Source: Phycisphaerales bacterium (GTDB taxonomy: Bacteria > Planctomycetota > Phycisphaerae > Phycisphaerales > SM1A02). From it: a stretch of 64,000 nt of DNA. Made by a program: the position numbers and the translations under genes. Shown here piece after piece: positions 10,297-20,840 of this stretch. The first letter of the stretch is position 1, and the number at the start of each line of letters is the position of its first letter. Location of the stretch: the NCBI GenBank assembly GCA_029247205.1, contig JAQWLT010000033.1, forward strand, positions 1 to 64,000, read 5' to 3'. The notes under the pieces were generated by a model. The model was not told the DNA's origin. It searched no databases and was given only the letters and a program-made list of their open reading frames with translations.

Positions 10297-10476
10297 TCAC
10301 TTTCTCTTGATCTTATGCAGGGTGTGCTTACGAAGACGTGGGCTGTACTTCTGCATACCAGCCTTCACCTTCTCATCAATTCCACCCTTGACTCGAATGC
10401 TTGTGCGGTAATTGAGGTCGCCACACTCAGTGCATTGGAGCCACACATATTCACGATCATTTGACTTCTTGGCCAT
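10297..10476 (-). CDS. rpmG: 50S ribosomal protein L33 (59 aa, absent from the ORF track)
   Basis: Minus-strand translation MAKKSNDREYVWLQCTECGDLNYRTSIRVKGGIDEKVKAGMQKYSPRLRKHTLHKIKRK*. Confidence 0.95.
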   Translation of the reverse strand: MAKKSNDREYVWLQCTECGDLNYRTSIRVKGGIDEKVKAGMQKYSPRLRKHTLHKIKRK

Positions 10477-10503
10477 TGCTTTTCCTGACTTTCCCCGATC
10501 CGG

Positions 10504-10532
10504 CCCCGTCGCCGTTCAAGGCGGCGACGGGG
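10504..10532 (-). terminator. Stem-loop downstream of tuf (10-bp stem, no clear U-tract)
   Basis: CCCCGTCGCC gttcaaggc GGCGACGGGG between tuf and rpmG. Confidence 0.4.
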
Positions 10533-10563
10533 TCAGGAGGGGTTCGAACTGCCCATATAAGGC

Positions 10564-11757
<1,194 letters not shown>

Positions 11758-11986
11758 CGGTGCGATTCTCCTGCGCGGGGCTGTGTGCTGGAAGGGCGTG
11801 GTGCCCGTTCGTGTCACGTTGCCTCGCAGCAATCTCCAGTTTGGATTGGTACTTCGTTGAGCACGCAACCCAAGGGTCCATGATGGACCGGTCCTCGTTT
11901 CGTACGCCGCACGTGCGACGCATCTATTCATCGCCTCGCAACGCGAGGCACTGCCGCGGACCATCCGCGACAACAAGTTGTATCCA

Positions 11987-12058
11987 AGCCACCGACGGGA
12001 CTCGAACCCGTGACCTCACCCTTACCAAGGGTGTGCTCTACCACTGAGCTACGGTGGC
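11987..12058 (-). tRNA. tRNA-Thr (anticodon GGT)
   Basis: Minus strand GCCACCGTAGCTCAGTGGTAGAGCACACCCTTGGTAAGGGTGAGGTCACGGGTTCGAGTCCCGTCGGTGGCT. Confidence 0.95.
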
Positions 12059-12113
12059 GGAGATCGTTCTTGCCCACCTGAACTTGGATTCCGCCGCCAC
12101 GCTCATGCCGACG

Positions 12114-12136
12114 AAAAACCGCCCCGACAGGGACGG
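12114..12136 (-). terminator. Rho-independent terminator downstream of the pseudopilin gene
   Basis: Minus strand CCGTCCC TGTC GGGGCGG TTTTT: 7-bp stem (one G-U), tetraloop, T5. Confidence 0.7.
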
Positions 12137-12210
12137 AAGCGAGGATTGTACCTATATCCGCCACACTCGCAAGTCCAGAGCAACCATCAATTGGAAACCG
12201 GGGGCCTGTG

Positions 12211-13383
12211 CTACTGCAGGCGGCGATCGAGATCGAGAATTCGCATCCCTCGGCCCGGTGTGGAGTCGTCTCCAGCGAGCTGAGCCCAGGATCGCCAGGC
12301 GGTCTCCTGGCCCACATGGCCGTCTAGATACATGATCAGACAAAGATCGCCGTTGCTGTACCGGAAGTCGACTTCTTGGGTCGATGCCACTCCGATTGGG
12401 GCATCTGCAAGGATCCAATTTGTGAAGGAAGCGGCGGTCTTTGCCTCATAGTCCTGCTCGAGCGGGCTTCCACCAATATCCTCGCCACGGAATGAATCAA
12501 TGAGATACAGGCTGCGGGCAGGGGCCCTTACTTGAGCATGCGTAACGAAGCGGTCAACAGTGGGATCGCTTGTGTTGCCACTGATATCAGCGTGGGAGCG
12601 GGAATCGAAGAAGTTATTGGCAGCAAAGAAGCCAGGGAGGCCTTCCTCCCACGCTCCAGCTCCAATCGGAGTCGGCAAACCCTCTGCACGGCCTTCTGGA
12701 TCATCGGGGGATGCGGAAATGCCGCGATTAGATAAGAACGGGCTCGAACCGACGCCATCTGCTGTGATATTCGGATAATTTGCTGTGTTCGCGGCTGCTG
12801 ACCGAAGTGGGTTTGCGAAGCGATTGCCATCTTGCTCATAGAGCCACCACCCTGGGGCGGCAACGCTATCCGAACCGTAGCCACCATAGACATCGTTCTG
12901 CTTGGTGCCCAGAACAGTGAAGGAATCGAAGTCGACTAACTCGCCGAGGTTGGCATCAACCCAGAGAATGTCGGCCCACGAACCCTGGGCCATGCCGTCC
13001 TCCCGAAAGTCGCCGGTTGTTCGGAAGGGGTTGGCCGTTGCTGGTGAAAGCCAGTCGTCCCCATCTGCTCCAGATGTAAAGAAGCGAGCTCCGCCCACAC
13101 GACTGACATTGATCTGGTCAATGTCGCCGTCCCCATTGGTATCAGCCCCATCCTCATTGAGATAATTGAACCGAGAGGGAACAACGGTGTCTCGATTGCT
13201 TGAGGCGTATTGGTCGATCCACTGAGCAATTTGCCGGAGATGATTGCGAGATTTCAGCATGACCTCACTGTCTCGCCCGCCGAGCATTGCCATGGTGAAA
13301 AGCCCGAGAAGGAGCCCAATGACGGATACAACCACCATCAACTCCACCAACGTAAATCCCTTGCGGTGATGATATTGCTGCAC
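12211..13383 (-). CDS. Type II secretion/type IV pilin-like protein with prepilin N-terminal motif
   Basis: HHRKGFTLVELMVVVSVIGLLLGLFTMAMLGG. Confidence 0.9.
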   Translation of the reverse strand: MQQYHHRKGFTLVELMVVVSVIGLLLGLFTMAMLGGRDSEVMLKSRNHLRQIAQWIDQYASSNRDTVVPSRFNYLNEDGADTNGDGDIDQINVSRVGGARFFTSGADGDDWLSPATANPFRTTGDFREDGMAQGSWADILWVDANLGELVDFDSFTVLGTKQNDVYGGYGSDSVAAPGWWLYEQDGNRFANPLRSAAANTANYPNITADGVGSSPFLSNRGISASPDDPEGRAEGLPTPIGAGAWEEGLPGFFAANNFFDSRSHADISGNTSDPTVDRFVTHAQVRAPARSLYLIDSFRGEDIGGSPLEQDYEAKTAASFTNWILADAPIGVASTQEVDFRYSNGDLCLIMYLDGHVGQETAWRSWAQLAGDDSTPGRGMRILDLDRRLQ

Positions 13384-13458
13384 GTCAGGACCTCCGGGGC
13401 ACTCGCCCGATCTTCAGGATACGGCCAGAAAGAGCAGCCGGATCCGCCCGCAAGGGGG

Positions 13459-15027
13459 TCAACCCAAATTCATCGTCATCAGGAACTCAGCATTGGAATT
13501 CGTCTTAGAAAGACGCGTGCGAAGCAATTCCATCGCCTCGATCACGCTCATATCCGAAACAACCTTGCGAAGCCGTGACACGAGATCAAGTTCCTTCTCG
13601 TCAAGTAGCAGCTCTTCGCGGCGAGTGCCCGAAGCAGGAATATCAATCGCGGGCCAGATCCGCTTCTCGACCAACTTGCGTGTCAGGTGCAACTCGCTAT
13701 TTCCTGTCCCCTTGAACTCTTCAAAGATCACTTCATCAGCTTTCGATCCTGTATCTACAAGCGCGGTTGCAATGATCGTCAGCGATCCACCATCTTCGAT
13801 GTTTCGAGCTGAACCGAAGAACTTCTTAGGCTTGATGAGCGCTGCGTTGTCGACGCCACCCGTACCAATCTTGCCTGAGCCACTTGTTGCGTTGTTGTAG
13901 CCACGGGCCAACCGTGTAATGGAATCGAGCAAGACAACGACCTTGCCACCAGCCTCGACCATTCGGCGAGCCTTCTCCATGACAATCTCAGCCACCTGAA
14001 TATGCCGCGTGGCATGCTCATCGAATGTACTCGCAACAACCTCGACTGACTCACAAGTATTGCGTTTGAAGTCGGTCACCTCTTCAGGTCGCTCATCAAC
14101 GAGCAACACGATAACGTGCGCTTCTGGATGATTTGTAGCAATGGCCTTGGTGATCTTCTGCAAAAGCACTGTCTTGCCCGTACGCGGCGGGGCAACAATC
14201 AATCCGCGTTGACCGAAGCCGATCGGCGACACCAAGTCGACCACACGTGTTTCAATACCATCAGGTGTTGTCTCGAGTGTGATGCGCTCTTCTGGATGAA
14301 GTGGTGTGAGATTCTCAAACGTAGGAAGATGGGCCGCATCTGCTGGATCGGTGCCGTTCACTGACTCGACACGCAACATCGCGAAATACTTCTCGTCTTC
14401 CTTTGGTGGACGAATAAGGCCACTGATAATCTGCCCACGGCGCAGGCCAAATCGGTTGATTTGCGATGGGCTCACATACACATCGTCGGGCGACGGAAGG
14501 TATGAATATCCAGGGCTTCGGAGGAAACCGTACCCATCTGGACTAATTTCAAGCGTTCCCTCGCCGATCATCAAGCCAAGCTTGGCAGCGTGGGCACAGA
14601 GAATCTCAAAGACGAGTTGTTGCCGCGGCAGAGTTGCAGCGTGCTCAATTTTATTCTTCTGCGCAATTTTTACTAAGTCACCAGCAGGCATCTTCTGGAG
14701 AATTGCTTGGTCAAGACCATCTTTTTTGGCCTTATCAAACTTCGCTCGTGTTTTTGCATCGAGTGTCGACTCAAGCTCACGTGCCTCCTCGGCCAACTGC
14801 TCATCAGTAGGAACCGATCCTGGTTCAAGCAAGACAACTGGCACAGCAGGTCCACCAGATCCACCCCCACCTTTTTTACGACGCCTACGCTTCTTGGACA
14901 TCTGCTGTTTCCTTGATGATCGCTGCTTATTCTGATTCTGTTTGCGGTCATCACCATCTCCTCCCCGATGCTCGTTTGCATTGCGTTGTGGGGCTTGGGA
15001 AGGTGTGGACGTCGTTGTGGTAGACAT
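13459..15027 (-). CDS. rho: Transcription termination factor Rho with low-complexity N-terminal extension
   Basis: YGFLRSPGYSYLPSPDDVYVSPSQI, APPRTGKT, LLVDERPEEVTDF, LDSITRLARGYN. Confidence 0.97.
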   Translation of the reverse strand: MSTTTTSTPSQAPQRNANEHRGGDGDDRKQNQNKQRSSRKQQMSKKRRRRKKGGGGSGGPAVPVVLLEPGSVPTDEQLAEEARELESTLDAKTRAKFDKAKKDGLDQAILQKMPAGDLVKIAQKNKIEHAATLPRQQLVFEILCAHAAKLGLMIGEGTLEISPDGYGFLRSPGYSYLPSPDDVYVSPSQINRFGLRRGQIISGLIRPPKEDEKYFAMLRVESVNGTDPADAAHLPTFENLTPLHPEERITLETTPDGIETRVVDLVSPIGFGQRGLIVAPPRTGKTVLLQKITKAIATNHPEAHVIVLLVDERPEEVTDFKRNTCESVEVVASTFDEHATRHIQVAEIVMEKARRMVEAGGKVVVLLDSITRLARGYNNATSGSGKIGTGGVDNAALIKPKKFFGSARNIEDGGSLTIIATALVDTGSKADEVIFEEFKGTGNSELHLTRKLVEKRIWPAIDIPASGTRREELLLDEKELDLVSRLRKVVSDMSVIEAMELLRTRLSKTNSNAEFLMTMNLG

Positions 15028-15142
15028 GTGAAGAGCGCCTCGAAGTGTGCGGCGAACCGCGGTAATAAAAACAAATGAATGGGGTCGATGCACCGGGTGT
15101 GCTGCCACGCGACGTGGAAGCAAGATCCAGTAATTCGCAGGT

Positions 15143-15751
15143 TCAGTCGGAACGAGGATGAAGCTGATTCAAGAGGCTGGCGGCTTGCTGTCGCAGCACG
15201 GTTGAATCATCCGCGTTGACGAGTACATGATCTGATCTAAGCCGCTTCTCGTCAAGTGCTATCTGGGACTGCTCTCGCATGGCCCATTCTTCGCTCCCCC
15301 ACCCGCTTCTGGCATGCACCCGATCCCGGCGGGCGGTGTCTGGAGCCTCAATAAAGACAACGATATCGCACCAGGCATCCAACCCGACCTCAAGAAGGAG
15401 TGGTGCATCGAGTATGACAGCCCTGCTTGACGAATCGGCAGCGTCGATCACTTCACGGCAGGCCCGCTGAATCAGTGGGTGAACAAGAGCTTCGAGCCGC
15501 AACTTCTCGGCAACATCAGCAAAGACAATACGCCCCACGGCTGCTCGGTCAATTGTGCCGTCCGCATCCAGAACCGCACTGCCCCACCAAGCTTCAATTT
15601 CACTGCGAACGTCTTCGGTTTGCAGAACATCGTGGGCGATCGCATCGGCATCCACAACAACACAACCCAATTCACCGAGACATGATGCAAACGTACTCTT
15701 GCCTGAGCCGATACCGCCAACGAGTCCAATCACCAGCGGCTGGGCTGTCAT
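15143..15751 (-). CDS. coaE: Dephospho-CoA kinase, ATGA overlap with cysS
   Basis: VIGLVGGIGSGKSTFASCLGELGCVVVDADAIAH. Confidence 0.95.
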   Translation of the reverse strand: MTAQPLVIGLVGGIGSGKSTFASCLGELGCVVVDADAIAHDVLQTEDVRSEIEAWWGSAVLDADGTIDRAAVGRIVFADVAEKLRLEALVHPLIQRACREVIDAADSSSRAVILDAPLLLEVGLDAWCDIVVFIEAPDTARRDRVHARSGWGSEEWAMREQSQIALDEKRLRSDHVLVNADDSTVLRQQAASLLNQLHPRSD

Positions 15752-17289
15752 TGTACGACTCGTTCCCATTCCGTTCCACCAGCGCCATCCTTGATCGCGA
15801 TTCCCATGTCGAGCAGTTGATCGCGCAACTCATCGGCGCGACCCCAGTCACCTGCATCGCGAGCAGCGTGGCGCGCGGCGATCAAGGACGCAATCTTCGA
15901 CTCGTCAAGACCACCACGAGAAGAAGCGCAAACTTCTAGATCAAGTACGCCAAGCACCGAATCCATAGCAAGCAGGGCCGCAAGTTCATCGGCCCAAGTA
16001 CCGGGGCCTTTCCCTTCTGGCGGAGGTTCTTCAATAGAAAGTTCGCCGATAGCCGTATTGAGTACACCAATGGCGCCGGCAATATTAAGGTCTTCACACA
16101 GCGCTGCTGTGAACATCGGAAGCGCCGACGAGAGCGGTGCGATTGATTCATCGCGGAGAGATTCAGCGTGGTCTTGCAGCCACGTACGCACGCGATCCCA
16201 TCGCTCAATCTGACGCTGCGCGTCGCGTAGTCCTTGAAGCGTGAAGTTTGAATTGAGTCGGTAGTGCGTGCGAATAAGTTCGAGCCGTATGGCTGCGGGC
16301 GATGCGCCTCGCTGAAGCAAGTCGCGAATCGTAAAAAAGTTCCCGCCAGACTTGCTCATCTTGGCGCCCTCGACCATGAGATGCCGGGTGTGGAACCAAT
16401 ATCGAGCAAACCGATCGCAGCCGGTGGTGCCGCGCGACTGAGCGATTTCGCACTCATGATGAGGGAAAATATTGTCTTCGCCACCACTGTGCAGATCAAT
16501 AACTTCGCCAAGCAGCGCTCGGGCCATCACCGAACACTCTAGATGCCAACCCGGATATCCCTCGCCCCAAGGGCTTGGCCACCGCATCAGGTGCGAGCCA
16601 TCTGGCTTCCACAACATGAAGTCGGCAGGGTTTCGCTTGACCGACTGTGTTGCCATATCAACACGCCCACCTTCTCCGCTTCGTAAGTCTGCAACGCGAT
16701 TGCCGGACAGCTCGCCGTAGTCGGACCACGATGACACATCGAAGTACACAACACCATCGCTGGCGACATAGGCGTGCCCACGATCGATGAGTGACTCAAC
16801 CATCTTGATCATGTGATCGACATACGCAGTTGGACGAGGAATGCGTTCAGGATGCGCGTCTTGCTCACTGACAACTTTCAAGCCCAGCATGCGAGCGTCT
16901 TCAAGAAATGCAGCTGCGTAGAAATTAGCAATTGCCATCGGGTCGCTGGGGTCAATGTCGATGCCCTCAAGAAGCGTGCCGGCTTCCTTGGCCTCAGCAA
17001 GCCGCCTCGCCGCGAGTTGCATCTTGTCTTCGCCGCCCCCATCGGCCATGCTGTCATCTGTCATATGCCCGACGTCGGTGATGTTCATGACATGCACAAC
17101 CTCAAAGCCAAGCAACTCCAATGTGCGACGAAGCACGTCAGCATTCAGAAAGGAGCGGAAGTTTCCAATATGCGCGTAGTCATAGACCGTCGGACCGCAT
17201 GAGTAGAAGCTCACCGTCTGACGATTGGGGTCGAGCGGGACAAAGACTTCTCGCTCACCAGAGAGTGTGTTGTGTAATTGAAGTTCCAC
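15748..17289 (-). CDS. cysS: Cysteinyl-tRNA synthetase (GTG start proposed)
   Basis: FYSCGPTVYDYAHIGNFRSFLNADVLRR, GWHLECSVMARALLG, KMSKSGGNF. Confidence 0.96.
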   Translation of the reverse strand: MELQLHNTLSGEREVFVPLDPNRQTVSFYSCGPTVYDYAHIGNFRSFLNADVLRRTLELLGFEVVHVMNITDVGHMTDDSMADGGGEDKMQLAARRLAEAKEAGTLLEGIDIDPSDPMAIANFYAAAFLEDARMLGLKVVSEQDAHPERIPRPTAYVDHMIKMVESLIDRGHAYVASDGVVYFDVSSWSDYGELSGNRVADLRSGEGGRVDMATQSVKRNPADFMLWKPDGSHLMRWPSPWGEGYPGWHLECSVMARALLGEVIDLHSGGEDNIFPHHECEIAQSRGTTGCDRFARYWFHTRHLMVEGAKMSKSGGNFFTIRDLLQRGASPAAIRLELIRTHYRLNSNFTLQGLRDAQRQIERWDRVRTWLQDHAESLRDESIAPLSSALPMFTAALCEDLNIAGAIGVLNTAIGELSIEEPPPEGKGPGTWADELAALLAMDSVLGVLDLEVCASSRGGLDESKIASLIAARHAARDAGDWGRADELRDQLLDMGIAIKDGAGGTEWERVVQ

Positions 17290-17365
17290 GGGTGAGCAGG
17301 CTACCGCGCGTATGGCAGAAGGCTCATGTGTGTGCCGAAGCGAGCGGCGGCGTACGATCTCCCCC

Positions 17366-18328
17366 ATGGCCGATGTACCCAATCAATTTACTGGCTTTGT
17401 GCCAAAAAACAGCGAGGAGACGAACCGGGCTTTGGTGACAGGCGGGGCTGGATTTATCGGTTCACACCTCATTCGCCGGCTGCTCAGAGAGGGAATTGAA
17501 GTTGTCGTACTCGATGACTTGTCATCTGGCGGATCGGTGCCGAGCGAAGCCCGCCTCATTCAAGGTTGTGTCACCAACAGAGATGTCGTGCGAGAAGCGA
17601 TGACCGGGGTCAATACAGTTTTTCACTTGGCGGCTGTGGTGTCTGTGCCCGAATGTGAACAGGATCCGAAACGGTGCGATTGGGTCAACATCCAGGGCAC
17701 TGCATGCATTGTTGAGCAAGCGATGTCATGTAGAGCAAGTCTTGTATTCGCAAGTAGTTGCGCAGTTTATGGAGATGCCGCACAGCCCCCCTGTGCCGAA
17801 TCATGCCCCCCCGATCCTTGCTCGGTCTATGCCCGAAGCAAATTGGCCGGCGAACAATTGGTACTTCGCCATCCTGCGTCAACATGCCTTCGGCTCTTCA
17901 ATGTGATCGGAGCTGGTCAGCGGCCAGATGTGGCCTATGCCGCTGTGGCGCCGATCTTTGCAGAGAAGGTTCTTGCCGGGCAGCCACTCCCGGTGCATGG
18001 TGATGGACGACAAACCCGTGACCTTGTTCCTGTCGAATTGGTCGTTGAAGCAATGCGCTTATGCAGCGCCACTCCCACCATTCGGACACTCAATGTGGGA
18101 ACCGGCCGCGGCACCACCCTGCTTTCATTGATCGCCATGCTTGAAGAGGCGACTGGACTTGTCGCTGAACTTGTCCATGAGCCTCGGCGAGCAGCAGACA
18201 TTCCACACTCGTGGGCTGATGTCAACCGTCTCACTGACGCATTTGAATTGCTGCCTGGTGTACACGGTGATCAAGGAGCCTTAGCTGAGGCGGTACGCTC
18301 CCTGGTTGAGGCACTCCGAACGCGGTAG
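17366..18328 (+). CDS. NAD-dependent epimerase/dehydratase (extended SDR, UDP-glucose 4-epimerase-like)
   Basis: ALVTGGAGFIGSHLIRRLL, SSCAVYGD, YARSKLAGE. Confidence 0.9.
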   Translation: MADVPNQFTGFVPKNSEETNRALVTGGAGFIGSHLIRRLLREGIEVVVLDDLSSGGSVPSEARLIQGCVTNRDVVREAMTGVNTVFHLAAVVSVPECEQDPKRCDWVNIQGTACIVEQAMSCRASLVFASSCAVYGDAAQPPCAESCPPDPCSVYARSKLAGEQLVLRHPASTCLRLFNVIGAGQRPDVAYAAVAPIFAEKVLAGQPLPVHGDGRQTRDLVPVELVVEAMRLCSATPTIRTLNVGTGRGTTLLSLIAMLEEATGLVAELVHEPRRAADIPHSWADVNRLTDAFELLPGVHGDQGALAEAVRSLVEALRTR

Positions 18329-18334
18329 GTCCAC

Positions 18335-19282
18335 TTAGGTGCGTTCTCGCACCTCGTGTTGATACCACTGCACCATGCTACGAACACCATCAGCAAGTTG
18401 AATTTCCGGAGACCAGCCAAGTGCAGCCTTCATGCGCTGCACGTCACAACACACTCGCGGCACGCCATCCGGCTTGCTTGTGTCCCAGTCGATCTCGCCT
18501 TTCCACTCAGCCGCTTCTGCAACAAGTTCTGCAAGTTCACGAATACTGCATGGAACACCAGTTCCGAGATTGATCGGATCTGGCATATCAATGCGTTCGG
18601 TTGCAAGAACGATTCCTTCAGCCACATCATCAACATGTATGAACTCGCGTTGCGGCGTTCCTGTTCCCCAACACGACACTCGCTCGAGGCCATGTAAAGA
18701 TGCTTCAACAAACCGATGAACCATTGCAGCCACCACGTTGGCGCGTTCGGATTCCATTCTTGCGCCTACGCCATAGACGTTTGCAGGCATCACAACAGCT
18801 GCGGTCATCGTGGAGTTCTGTTGTGCAAGTTCAAGTACAACTTGCCCAAGTCGCTTCGCATGCGCATACCCCGCCGTTGGCCCGCCAGGGCGACCGTTCC
18901 ACAACGTGCCTTCTGCAAATGGCGGCCTTGCATCTGCTGGGTACGCAATAGACGTAGAAACATGTGTGACATGCGACACACCGCTTGACGCAGCTGACTC
19001 GAAGAGGTTCAGCGACATCACCATGTTGTCCCGAAACGCTGCAAGTCCATTCGCCGCATTCCAGGCGATCCCTCCCGTTGCCGCGGCGCAGTGCACAACA
19101 ATGTCCGGTTGTGCAGAATGCATCCAGCTCGCCACGGCATCACGATCAAGCAAATCACAATTGGATCGTGTTGGTTGCACGATATTGCCACATCCACGTG
19201 CCCGCAATGTGCGCACGACTGCGCTTCCAACAAAGCCACGCCCGCCAGTAACTGCAACGCAAGCTGACTGAAGTTCACGCAT
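18335..19282 (-). CDS. NAD-dependent epimerase (GDP-L-fucose synthase-like extended SDR)
   Basis: VAVTGGRGFVGSAVVRTL, YAHAKRLGQ, REFIHVDDVAEG. Confidence 0.85.
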   Translation of the reverse strand: MRELQSACVAVTGGRGFVGSAVVRTLRARGCGNIVQPTRSNCDLLDRDAVASWMHSAQPDIVVHCAAATGGIAWNAANGLAAFRDNMVMSLNLFESAASSGVSHVTHVSTSIAYPADARPPFAEGTLWNGRPGGPTAGYAHAKRLGQVVLELAQQNSTMTAAVVMPANVYGVGARMESERANVVAAMVHRFVEASLHGLERVSCWGTGTPQREFIHVDDVAEGIVLATERIDMPDPINLGTGVPCSIRELAELVAEAAEWKGEIDWDTSKPDGVPRVCCDVQRMKAALGWSPEIQLADGVRSMVQWYQHEVRERT

Positions 19283-19318
19283 GTCGCATGTTCCTCAAGC
19301 GTGGGCGCACACACATAC

Positions 19319-20353
19319 TCACGACGACTTAAAACCAAGTCGTGTAAGCAGCCCATCAAACTGTTCGAGGTCGTAGAACTCCATGCTGAGTCGGCCACGA
19401 TCGCGTTTGCGCCCAGTCTGAATGCGAACACGAGTCCCGAGATGCTCGCCGAGTTGCCGCTCAAGATCGTCTAGATGTGCCCGACTATTTTGGACAGGAG
19501 GCTTGCTTCCGGTCCCACTTCCAGGCACGACTCCAAGCTGGCGGACACGCCTTTCGAGTTCTCGGACGCTCCACTCCCCTTCGATTGCCTGCTTGGCAAT
19601 CTCCAGCCGCTGATCGATTGATGCGATCCCTAGCAAACTTCGACCATGCCCACCACTGAGCGCGCCCCGACGAATAAGCGTGCGAATTCCATCATCAAGT
19701 TCGCACAAGCGAATCTGGTTGGTCACGCCCGCCCGAGTCAGGCCAACCTGTTCGGCGATCTCCGCATGCGTGAGCCCGAAGCCCTCCTGGAGTTGGCGAA
19801 AGGCATCCCCACGCTCTATGGCGTCGAGATCTTCCCGTTGCACGTTCTCGATGATCGCCCACTCGGCCGCTGTTTGATCGTCGATCTGCCGAACAACTGC
19901 CGGTACACCAGTAAGCCCAGCAATCGTCGCAGCTCGCCATCGTCGCTCACCGGCCACCAGTTCATGCATCCCATCCGCACCTCGTGGCCGCACAACGATC
20001 GGCTGCATGATGCCAGCTGTGCGAATTGACGCCGCAAGCGGCTCTAGCGACGCCGGCTCGATTGCATGCCGAGGCTGGTGCGCGTTCGGGCGGATCTCAG
20101 CAATAGGCACAACAACGAGCCCATCAGCAGCCCCCGCAGTCTGGCTAGGCGTCGGTGATGCCACAGAAGCTGCAGCCTGACGCGAGGGCTTGTGCGACTT
20201 TGTATCCGCTGAGCGCCCCCCCGACTGCCCTTCGCTCTTCGGCTCCTCCGGCGGCGAAACCTCCACAGGGACACCAATCATTCCACTGAGGCCCATCCCC
20301 AGCCGACGTTTTTTCTTTGTGGTCTTCTTCGCTGCCGCCTTCCGTGCTGCCAT
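19319..20353 (-). CDS. parB: Chromosome partitioning protein ParB
   Basis: VVVPIAEIRPNAHQPRHAI, LVAGERRWRAATIAGL, ENVQREDLDAIERGDAFRQL, HTH LTHAEIAEQVGLTRAGVTNQIRL. Confidence 0.96.
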   Translation of the reverse strand: MAARKAAAKKTTKKKRRLGMGLSGMIGVPVEVSPPEEPKSEGQSGGRSADTKSHKPSRQAAASVASPTPSQTAGAADGLVVVPIAEIRPNAHQPRHAIEPASLEPLAASIRTAGIMQPIVVRPRGADGMHELVAGERRWRAATIAGLTGVPAVVRQIDDQTAAEWAIIENVQREDLDAIERGDAFRQLQEGFGLTHAEIAEQVGLTRAGVTNQIRLCELDDGIRTLIRRGALSGGHGRSLLGIASIDQRLEIAKQAIEGEWSVRELERRVRQLGVVPGSGTGSKPPVQNSRAHLDDLERQLGEHLGTRVRIQTGRKRDRGRLSMEFYDLEQFDGLLTRLGFKSS

Positions 20354-20485
20354 CTCCGCGCCTCCTTGCGTTTAAGCTTCTTATTCCAGCCAGAAACAAA
20401 TCCGCCAATGACAAGGCAGAGTACGCCGCTGACCCGCTTGCAACATCGCCCACATGGACATGCATGCAACAGAGTTGTACCACAA

Positions 20486-20501
20486 TGTGTCACGTGAAAC
20501 C
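20486..20501. promoter_or_regulatory. parS-like site 1
   Basis: TGTGTCACGTGAAACC, 14/16 match to parS consensus TGTTTCACGTGAAACA, upstream of parB. Confidence 0.8.
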
Positions 20502-20555
20502 CCAGCCACACCAGCGAGGCACCAAGAATCTCCCGACAGAGCAGCGGGGGCGCAG

Positions 20556-20571
20556 CGTGTCACGTGAAACA
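20556..20571. promoter_or_regulatory. parS-like site 2
   Basis: CGTGTCACGTGAAACA, 14/16 match to parS consensus, same GTGTCACGTGAAAC core as site 1, 70 bp away. Confidence 0.8.
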
Positions 20572-20840
20572 TCTTTGAAGCGATGAAAGTCCGAGAACCT
20601 ACTGCTGGCAGGCGATGCCGAGTCGCCCAGCATCACAGCACCTGGCGTGGCTGCCGCCGGGTGTAGCGCGGAGTTTCTTGCGATCCCGCAAACTTGCCAG
20701 AAGAGCCAGCGAGCACAGAAAGCGGGGGGGGAGGGCCCCCAGCAGCGAACACCATCGCATGACATACCTCAAACTCGCGACTTATTTGTCTATTTGTAGC
20801 GATAACAGTCTTATATTCGCCGAACGTACGACATAATTCG

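Noticed and set aside
10534-10560. GGTTCGAACTGCC resembling a tRNA T-arm
   Set aside because: No acceptor or anticodon stems around it
20726-20741. G8 tract followed by AGGGCCCCC near parB
   Set aside because: Could be phase-variable, but it lies in non-coding DNA with no promoter spacing evident; no support from a single sequence
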